64,000 nt of DNA from Sorghum bicolor (lineage: Eukaryota > Streptophyta > Magnoliopsida > Poales > Poaceae), in NCBI RefSeq assembly GCF_000003195.3, contig NC_012873.2, forward strand, positions 13,167,894 to 13,231,893, written 5' to 3'. The position numbers and the translations under genes were made by a program. Of this stretch, positions 55,975 through 64,000 are shown piece after piece. The notes beneath the pieces are model-generated. The model had not been told where the DNA came from and did no database searches. It saw only the letters and a list, made by a program, of their open reading frames with translations. Every line of letters starts with the position of its first letter. Within the stretch, counting starts at the first letter, position 1.

Positions 55975-57379
55975 TGAAAGGATCAAGATGTCCAAGAGGG
56001 GGAGGGGGTGAATTGGGATTCTCTAAAAATTTAAGCAACCTATAAGCCTCAATTTAACCCTTGTGCCTATGTGTGTTCTAGAGAGCTACCGGATAAAAGT
56101 TTTGCAACCTAGTTCCAATCCTATTCTAGCAAGGCAATTCTAAGAATGTAAAATGCTCAAAGTAAATGCTATAAAGTAAAGGATGAGAGGAAGAGTAACG
56201 CCACAAAGTTTTGCCGAGGTATCGGAGAGTCGCCACTCTCCACTAGTCCTCGTTGGAGCACCCACGCAAGGGCCTTGCTCCCCAATGGTCCGCACAAGGA
56301 CCAAGTGCTCTCTACTAGCTGATTCTTCGACACCCCATCGCGGTGAATCGCCCACAACCGCTCACAAGCTTGACATGAGCCACCCACAAGAACACCGGGT
56401 GGTCTTCGTGCCTCCAATCACCACCGAACCATCTAGGTGATGGCGATCACTAAGAGTAACAAGCAAAGAACTCTCACTTGACCCAATCAAGGTTAAAGAG
56501 AGTGGTGGATGCATACTTGAACTCTTGAATCTCACTAGAGGAGGATCTCTCAAGAAATCGCTCAAATCTTAATCCTCTCTAGGCTCTTGCTTCTCCATTG
56601 CACCATAAGGTGTTTCTCAGCTGAACAAATAGGCAAGAGAGCTATCTTGGACGATGTGGAGAAGTATAAATACCCCTCATGTCGAAGAGTCGATCACACA
56701 AAATAAGTATATTTCTTATGCACCGAACGCTCTCTGCAGAGAGTCCGATGCCACTCCAACGGCTAGTTGTACTTTGAAAATCTGCTCACACCGGATGCAC
56801 ACAAGCGTCCGATGTCCTCACCCTAGACGCGCCCAGTGAGAAAACTAGTTTTACACCCTCTCTAGGTATGGAAACAGATGCACACAGTAGCATTTGGTGC
56901 ATGCATCTGTTGCGTAACCCTAGACACATGGCACGCTGGCTCAATTCCTATATACACCAGACACATCAACAGTCGCACTGCAGCGTCCGGTGCCAACGTT
57001 CGTTGTCTCTTCTCAATCAAGACATCGTCGAATCGTGAACTTTCCAAAAATGAAGTTTAATCCTCTCGATCTAAGGACTTTCTGTGAGCTACCTAGTGCT
57101 AGATTTATCAAGTGTGTACCACACCTAAACCTAAATAGGTCAAGCTACCCGTTCGTTGCCCCCTTAATAGTACGGTTAAAGGAAAACAGTCCTAAACTAC
57201 TCTAAGCACCCTTCAACACCAAATGGCACTTAGACCTAGTCTAGTCTTGACAATGTCCAACAATCCTTTTGAAAAACCAAACTGATTTCCACCATCAAGT
57301 AGGCACGAACATACTAGTCCATCAATCACCATTACCTTGACCTAACTCAAATGATTTGCCATTACAAAACACACGTTAG
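55975..57379 (-). repeat. 5' LTR of the Sirevirus-like element, cut by the next insertion
   Basis: Partner of 26056-27545, beginning TGAAAGGATCAAGATG on the plus strand. It stops after CACACGTTAG, about 59 bp short of the full LTR end seen in the other copy, where the element at 57380 begins. It carries the same CCGGAC-type motifs (near 56797 and 56977). Confidence 0.88.
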
Positions 57380-59100
57380 TGTTGACACAGTTTTTGGACA
57401 CGTACCCAGGATCGGTAGAGTGTAGATCGGCAAGAAAGGGCAATAGTGACTGGCCTACAGGAGAGTTGCCAATAATGGTGGTTGCCGATGAGGAGACAAC
57501 TGTCGGTGTTGTCCCCACGGGGGGTCACACCAACGAGTAAATTTGTATGCATGCTCTCTTTCCCAGATGGTGACGCAAGAAGACACAGAGATTTATCCTG
57601 GTTCGGGCAAGAGAAGGCCCTACGTCCAGCAGGGGAGGGGAGTTTGTATTATCTTGCACCTAAGTGCTTGTACAGGGGCAAATACAAGCGTGGTATGGAG
57701 TATGGGAGTTCTACTGCGAATGGTTGAAGTGTCCCGTTTCTACTCCCGGGTCCTTCCTTTTATAGCTCCAAGGAGAGGCCCAGGGTACATGTATAGGTGT
57801 CAGAGTAGGGGTCGATAGAAGCATGGAGCGCTGACCTACTCGAGGCCTCCGTACCGGCGTGGCCTCGAGCCGTCCCATCTTAGTAGCCTGGCGATGATTA
57901 CGCGTGCCCCTGTATTCTGCTCTGCGCGTCGTCTTGGGCTGGTTCAACGGCCGCACGCTTGTACGGTGTGGCGGCAGATCCGGCGGAGTGGTTGCGGCGT
58001 TGTCAGTCGACGCCCGACTTGTCCCCAAGAAGGAACCATGTCTGGTCGAGGGTCAGACGCCGTGCAATGCCCTGATATCCGGAGCGCTGACCTTGGTTGT
58101 CTCGAGGGGGTCCTGATTAGACGTTCCATCCCTGTTTCCCGCACTCTGACATGCCCTGGATCGTTTGGTGGGGAAGGCTGCAAAAAGAACGACGGGACGG
58201 GTGCCTGTTCCCTATCACGCTTCCCGTGACCAGTGTGTTAGGTGGGGAAGCGTCAGGCGCATTAAATGCCCTGGCTCTCGTGCGTGTGTCAGGCGGCGGG
58301 CGGCGTCCTTGCGCTCAACGCCTCCCGGTTCGCGCGATCCCGTTTCTGTATTCGACAGTAGCTAGCGCTCGACCCCTGATCGATTCGCTCGACGCCATTT
58401 TCGTCTTCGAGGCTGCGGTCGTCGACGACCACGCACATGTATGACCAGGGCGTCGAGTTGAGGGCCTCGACCTGCATACAGGTAATCTCGTTATGTGCGT
58501 CAGTGAGGGTACCCCTTACTGATACCCTCGACAGTAGCCCCCGAGTCTCCATTTGAGCGCTGGCGCTCGAGTGGAGGCTTTGTCTTGCGATCGAATTTCC
58601 GTGGGGGCGCGCGAGCGACCCCGCGGGGTAGCCCCCGAGCCCTTGGAGGAGTTTTTGACTCCTTCGAGGGTTATATTGCCTAATCCGCAGAAATGCTATC
58701 AACACCAGTGGTGGAAGGTTCTGATTGGCTTGTTTTGCACGGAGGTTTCGACGTACTCTCGATAGAGCGAGCGTCTTCCACCCCAGATTGAGTTCCTAGC
58801 GGGTAGTCCAAGTGAGAACCTGTGCTCCGTTCGAGGGGGTCAGCTGTAGCCCGGAGGCATTCTCATAAAGCAGGGTCGACGTGGTCGGGGTTCGATAGAG
58901 TCCGGCGGCTCGATGCCTCCCGTCGGGGGGATTCCTCTCGACTGTCTCGACCCTACCTTGGTCATCGCCAGCGAGTCTTCGAGGCGGGCCTCGATCTTCG
59001 ACCGCTCGCTGGGGATCCCTGACTCTGGTGCTCGAGATCGGCTGTCGAACCCTTTCGGTGGGCCAGCCATCGACCTCTCGAGACTCTCGTGGGCACATCC
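57380..59100 (+). other. LTR-like, noncoding 5' region of the rightmost element
   Basis: GC-rich sequence with no convincing gene. Short frames on both strands carry no recognisable motif. The region contains GCTCCAAGGAGAGGCCCAGG near 57767 and repeated TCGAGGGGGT-type words. It probably represents LTR plus leader. Confidence 0.4.
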
Positions 59101-59302
59101 CTTGGCTTACAAGGTAAGGAAGGAGTCGTGGAGGTTCGCCTTTTTTGCCCGTTGGGCGCGCCTTTTTAGGTGGAGACGTTACGACACTGCGTCGGTGTGG
59201 AATTTGGAGCGCCCCACCTGTGAGGGGGAAAGGACTGTTAGATGGCGCATTTATGGGGGGAGTTACCTCATTTCTTGGATCTATCCGTTGGCGGACTGCT
59301 AC

Positions 59303-59312
59303 CTATAAATAC
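59303..59312 (+). promoter_or_regulatory. TATA box for the spliced transposon ORF
   Basis: CTATAAATAC about 145 bp upstream of the ATG at 59448, followed by a pyrimidine-rich leader (CTTTCTTCCACCTTCTGCC), as in typical plant promoters. Confidence 0.65.
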
Positions 59313-59447
59313 GCCGTGGCGCAGCCGCCGTTCTTTCTTCCACCTTCTGCCTTCTTGCCTTCGTCCTTTCGTTGCCTTATCCCTCTTGCTGTCTCACGCG
59401 CGCGCACCCCCTCGAGCGGTAGCGAATCCACCGTCCTTCCGGCCAAG

Positions 59448-62400
59448 ATGCCTGTGAGGCTCGTCGCCGCCGACGACTGGTGCCCGTCATCGATGACGGA
59501 GCGCCAGTTGCTAGAGCTTGAGAGAGAGGGACTCTTGCACCGCCGCACCTCGCTGTTGTCGCCGGAGTGGATCGCGCCACCGGCGGGCCACAGGGAGCCC
59601 CAGCCGCCAGAGGGCTACGTGGTGTCGTTCGCCAAATTCCACCGCCATGGCCTGGGCGCTCCCCCGAGCCGCTTCATGCAGGCACTCTGCCTCCACTACG
59701 GGGTGGAGCTCTAGCATTTCTCCCCGAACGCCGTCACCGTCGCGGCGGTCTTCGCCGCGGTGTGCGAGGGCTACCTCGGGTTGATGCCCCACTGGGAGCT
59801 GTGGCTCCACCTCTACAGGGGCGAGCTTTTCAACGCCCCCACCGGAAGAACTGGCGTGAGGAAGCATGTGCGGGCCGGGTGCCTCAACCTGGTGCTGAAG
59901 ACGAAGAAGACGGAGAGGCCGCGCGAGTACATCCCAGTGGGGTTGTCATCGAACCACGCCGGATGGGACTCCCAGTGGTTCTATTTGAGGAACGACGACG
60001 GTCTCTTCCCCGCTTACACCGGTCGTCTGATTACGGAGCGCCCGGATAACTAGACATACGGCGTCGTCCAAGAGCACCAGTCATGGCTCGACCCCCTCCT
60101 CGACGCCCTGAAGAAGCTGCGCCTGGAGGGTTTGTCCGCCGCCCTCGTCCTCTCGGCCGTCCATCGTCGGAGGGTCCTCCTACAGATGTCCCGGCCGCTG
60201 AGGATGGACGAGATGGGGCCGGGCGTTTCATCCTGGGATCTCGAGGCATGCCGGATGTCCAACGAGGCTCTGGCGGACGATGAAACCGCTGCCCGGGTTA
60301 GGGCGGCCATCGCCGGCGATTTTAAGTCGGAGCATGTCAACGGCTTCCCTATGAGGCCCGACGAAGGCTCGATCGACCTGGTATACTCTTCTCTCGTGCA
60401 TAGTTCTGATTCTAGATTTCCCTCAATCCTTTTTAAGCCTACCTTTGTTTTGGCAGGGACGCATTGATGTCCGGTCTTCGAGGCCCCCTGTGAAGGAGGA
60501 CGAGGTCGACCGCGACAGACGGCGCCAATCCGCCGAGAGGCTGAAGTCCGCCAAGGACTCTGCAAAGAAAGGGGAGAAAAAGAAGAACCTCGACCGCCAA
60601 GCATTAGAGGCGCGTCGAGCTAAATCCAGGCAGAGGGGGGAGCCTGAGGAAGAATCCCCCAGCGACGACGATGGTGATGACGAGGACAGCGACGACTCCG
60701 AGGGGATGGCATCATGCCTTGACCGGATTCTCGAGGGTCCGCCTCGAGGCGACGCCGACGCCCCCCGGACGGAAACTCCAAAGGAGGGTCCGGGCGGATC
60801 TCTCCGCCCTCGGGCCGACACCCCTCCTGCGCCCATGGCTGGTCAGGTCGCGCCGCGCCCTCCCCCGGTGCCCAGGGGGGCGGCCTTGCTAGGCCCCAGG
60901 TGACGGGGCCACTGACTCGCGGTCGCGCCGCGGCCTCCGAGAAAGGAGAGGCCGGCCGCAGGAGCACCAGCCCCGGTGCCCGTCAAGCGGGAGTTGCTGC
61001 GCCAAGGCCAGCGCCTGCCCTCGAGGGGCCTGGAGCCTTGACGCGGGGTGGCTCGAGGCCCACCGGTCGGGGCGCCGGGCGGCGAGCTGTTCTCCCTGTG
61101 GGGTAAGCTTCTTCGACATTGTGACTTTTGTTTTCCTGTTCCTCTGCATTTTCTCATATGCCGATCTTTTTTACGCTCATCCCTTTCTTTTCTCAGGCTA
61201 AAGCGGACACTCGAGCAGGCCTAGCCTTCAATGGCGAAAAGGCTCAAAGCGGGAGCAGTCTCCAAAGAGCCAGGTTTGTAGCTTACTTCTGGTCTTGTGA
61301 CGTTCTTGCGTTGGTCATTATAGTCACCGGCCTTTATTCTTTGTTTTGCAGGCTCCTCCGACTCTCAAACTCCGACCGACGCCGAGAGTGCTCCGCCTCG
61401 TCCCGAGCCTACCCCATTGCCGTCGACGCGTGGTAAGGCGCCCCAAACTCAGGTGCAAGAAGGAGCCCCCGAGCCTCCTCGATTGGGGGTCAAGGCGGAC
61501 CCCATCACCATCAGCGACACGTCTGGCGGTAACGAGGCATCTGAGGATGCCCGCCCTATGGAGGAGGAGGCGTCGACTTCCTTTGCCGCGGAACGGACTC
61601 CCTGGCCCGCTGGCCTTCGAGCCCTCGAGGAGCAGAAGAAGAAGGAGGAGGAGGTGGAGGAGCGGGAACGCGAGGCAACGCGGCAGCCGCAGCAGCAGCA
61701 GGAGCAATAGCAGCAGCAGCAAATGCTCGAGGGGCAGCAGCAGCAGCATCAGGGGGGCCAAGAAGAAGGACTGCTCGAGCCCCCGCCTCAAGGTCTGCAC
61801 CAACCAGTACCACCGGCGCCGCAAGAGCCCGGAGAACAGGAAGAGGATTTGCCGGTGTACGGCCCTCTAACCCCAGCGTGGCTCCTTCCGGGGGCGCCCG
61901 CCGCGATCCGGGCAGAGCCGGGGCGAGCGGACGGTGTGGTGGCGCTTGCCTGCATGATGCGCACCCCCGCCGACCCCGAGTCCGAGATCAGGAGGACGAT
62001 CTACGGCATGGACGGGATCGCCCCAGGGTTCCTCTGGGAGCGTCGGGCGTGGGAGGAACGTTTTCCCTCTGAGGAGGACGAGATCGGGACGTCGGGGAGT
62101 AAGGACGGCACCTGGAAGACGGTGGACGACGACGGGCGGTTCCCATGCCTCGTCGACCTGTTCTTGCGCCATGGGGGCTCCCTCGAGACCGTCGAGAACC
62201 TTATCCGCAGCGTCAAGGCGCGGGCTGACCGGGAGATGGAGAACTGGTGCCCCGATCGGATCCGCATCCGGGCTTCCACCGATCCGTCCGAGCCCAACAT
62301 CTTCCTGGATGATAGGAAGGAGGCGGAGAAATGGGAACACGTCGAGGAGCTCCGCCTTTGGATGAAGCACGTGGTGGAGCTCCTGTCAGACGTCATCAAC

Positions 62401-63683
62401 AATGGGCTCGGGCCGGCCTATTTCGTAAGTATTTTTCGGTCCTTAATTCTCATAGATCCTTTGGTTTCGTGTTCTAACCGTTTGACCCCCGGCTCGCAGG
62501 ACATGAAAGAGACCTCCTGTATCAAGTCGAGCTTCATTCCCGCCACAAGAGGAGGCTGGGAGCAGCTCCCCGTCCTCAAGGACCAACTCCTCGAGTCACA
62601 AGAAAAGCTCCTTAAGGCCTATAAAGACCTTATAGCGCTCGAGGAGGAGAAGGCGAAGGAGGCTGCCTTGGTCGAGGCTCGAGAGGCTTCAAGGAAGGCT
62701 GCGGGAGCGGGCTCTGACGGTCGAGGAGGCCACGTCCAAAGCCCGGGAGGAGGCTCTGTCCTACAAGAATGTCATTGCCGATCTGGACAAGGAGAAGAGC
62801 CTTCTCAAGACCGACCTGGACTCCCTCCAAGAATCCTTCCAAAAGATGAAGGTTGTGTATGTGGATAGCGAGGTCGCCAGGGGTGCCGCAGAGGACGCAA
62901 AGAAGAAGGCCCTCGAGGCGGAGCGGGCTCGATCCCGCAGGGTCTCTGACGATGTCGAACGTCTGAAGGGAGAGCTGTTGGAGAAGAGCGGGGCCATTGT
63001 TCAGGCTGGCAAGGTGATCGAGGATCTCCGCATTGCCAACACTGAGCTGGCTCGCTCCAACAAAGAGGTCGAGAGGGCCAACACCAGATTAGTCGGCGAG
63101 AATACGGCCCTGGAGCAGAGTGTCCGCTGTACGTTCCCATTAACAGATTTCTTTTTCGAGGTGTGCTTGATTTTTCCTAAAGTTTCTTGTATTGGCATTT
63201 ACAGGGCTTAAGGACGAACTCTTAGCCGCCCAAGTCGAGGCCCGTAGTGCTAAGGCCCAGCTCGAGGCGGAGGTTGCTTTGAACCGTCGAGTGCGGACGG
63301 CGATAAGCGACCTCTTGACCTCTTGGGAGATCGAGCCTATGGACGAGTCGAAGGAGGATGCTCGAGGCGACGCACTGGTCGACTAGCTGTGCTACTTAGG
63401 CGCGACGCTGCGAGATCGGGTGCGGGATGCCCTCCACATCGGGGTGAAGCGGGCGATGGCGGTTGTCTGCTCGGGCTTCTCCTACGACATGGAGGTGGTG
63501 TCCCACGGCTTCGTCACTGACATCTCTAAGACCGACGCGGAGAACGAAGAGAGGCTTCACGCCTTGATTGACGACGCGGAGGTTCCTGGAGAGAGGCTGG
63601 CCAAGCTATTTGAGCCTGAGGTGCTTCCTCCTGAGACTAGCTCGGGCGCAGGCGACGGTGGTGAGGATCGTGCTGAAGACTAA
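59448..63683 (+). pseudogene. Spliced ORF, 'putative gypsy-type transposon' family with coiled coil
   Basis: The start MPVRLVAADDWCPSSMTERQ at 59448 follows a TATA box. Exon 1 (59448-60380) has the family signature (FAKFHRHGLGAPPSRFMQAL, GLMPHWELWLHLYRGEL, GWDSQWFYLRND). Introns with GT-AG ends follow at 60381-60456, about 61103-61196, about 61283-61352, about 62426-62499 and about 63129-63204. Later exons are basic/acidic low complexity (60500-60720), Gln/Glu-rich (61620-61780), a second globular part (GMDGIAPGFLWERRAWEERF) and a long coiled coil (62560-63390). It ends GGEDRAED at 63683. Stops lie at about 59712, 60052, 60901, 60922, 61052, 61708 and 63384; each is TAG or TGA explicable by one C-to-T change. 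The function of this family is unknown. Confidence 0.7.
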
Positions 63684-64000
63684 GGCCTGCGAGCCTGCTT
63701 TGGGTGCCTGGGGCCCCTTGTACAGTACTCTTATTACCTTGTTTTTTAAGTGATACAATGTCTTTAAGTATTTGTTAAATGTTTATCTGTCTTTCCGCTC
63801 GAGGCTCTTTTATTTCCGTTTGCGCCTATGTTTGTATTCCTTGTTCGATCTTTCGTTAAAAACAGCCTCGATGACCTCAAGGGTGGGGAAGCGAGTAGAG
63901 TTTCCATAGCCCGGGGGCGTAGGAGTTCTCAGGCTCGTTGTCCCTCGGCCCTCAAGGGGCTCGAGGCGCCTCAACTACTCGAACGTGCAAGGTTTACAAA
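63684..64000 (+). other. Noncoding sequence after the spliced ORF, element interior
   Basis: Begins with a T-rich 3' untranslated-like stretch (63720-63850) and returns to TCGAGG-rich sequence. No further coding start is visible before the window ends. Confidence 0.4.

Larger units (their letters stand above)
26056..57379 (-). mobile_element. Sirevirus-like Ty1-copia element, host of a nested cluster
   Basis: The left LTR (26056-27545) and right LTR (55975-57379) are clearly related. They enclose gag, protease, integrase, reverse transcriptase, RNase H and a post-pol ORF, all read leftward. Supporting marks are an initiator-Met-tRNA-type primer site beside the 5' LTR, a purine tract beside the 3' LTR, CCGGAC-type palindromic motifs in the LTRs, and a long coiled-coil gag with two zinc knuckles. 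It was later cut by a gypsy element (29430-37700), a LINE (42774-52909, itself cut by a solo LTR) and another element at 57380. By eye its LTRs differ more than those of the inserted gypsy element, as expected for the oldest layer. Confidence 0.88.
57380..64000 (+). mobile_element. Partial element inserted in the Sirevirus LTR, probably LTR-type
   Basis: Starts TGTTGACACAGTTTTTGG exactly where the Sirevirus LTR breaks off, with candidate duplication GTTAG at 57375-57379. The TG start suggests an LTR. The sequence is GC-rich throughout, unlike its neighbours, with many TCGAGG words. No polyprotein is visible. Instead a spliced ORF of the 'putative gypsy-type transposon' family follows. The right end lies outside the window. 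I could not place an LTR 3' end or primer site with confidence; GATACCCTCGACA near 58531 is one candidate end. Confidence 0.6.

Noticed and set aside
57480..59100. Many overlapping small frames on both strands
   Set aside because: High-GC LTR/leader sequence with no codon bias or motif favouring one strand.
61324..61824. Leu-rich 166-residue minus-strand frame opposite the spliced ORF
   Set aside because: It is the antisense of a Gln/Glu-rich coding stretch (CAG/GAG repeats read as CTG/CTC). No independent evidence for a gene.

Overview
This is nuclear DNA from a grass (Poaceae), most likely a panicoid. The evidence is grass-type Tourist and Stowaway MITEs, a Sirevirus-class copia element with CCGGAC palindromes, an Athila-like gypsy element, GT-AG introns, and one intact single-copy-type plant gene. 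There is no bacterial or organellar signature, and I saw no rRNA, tRNA or CRISPR array. Almost the whole window is transposable elements, many nested inside each other. The one host gene that reads as intact is ATG101, an autophagy HORMA-domain protein, on the minus strand at 19746-23906. It has seven exons joining into an open frame of 213 codons.

Left part (1-9690). A complete Mutator-like element (373-6456) has a perfect 9-bp target duplication and terminal inverted repeats of about 1.6 kb. It carries a FAR1-type transposase on the minus strand and the 3' end of a ULP1/C48 peptidase-like gene on the plus strand. Two Tourist-like MITEs, two Stowaway-type MITEs and a decayed aldose 1-epimerase gene follow.

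Middle-left (9686-26050). A young copia element (9691-16322, duplication GAGGA) sits inside the epimerase gene. A truncated second Sirevirus-like remnant follows (gag piece plus LTR, 16560-18606). ATG101 comes next; its third intron contains a hAT element with an 8-bp duplication. A decayed hAT transposase follows at 24755-25760.

Right part (26056-64000) is a Russian-doll nest. The host is a Sirevirus-like copia element running leftward (3' LTR 26056-27545, 5' LTR 55975-57379). An Athila-like gypsy element (29430-37700, duplication CAAGC) splits its post-pol third ORF. An L1-type LINE (42774-52909, 12-bp duplication) splits its pol gene. That LINE is split by a 2.75-kb solo LTR (44489-47243, duplication ATTTA). 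The Sirevirus 5' LTR is cut by a further element starting at 57380. That element carries its own TATA box and a spliced, coiled-coil ORF of the 'putative gypsy-type transposon' family, and it runs off the right end of the window.

Most element coding frames are broken. Many of the premature stops are TAG or TGA where CAG, TGG or CGA is expected, which is the pattern left by deamination of methylated cytosine.
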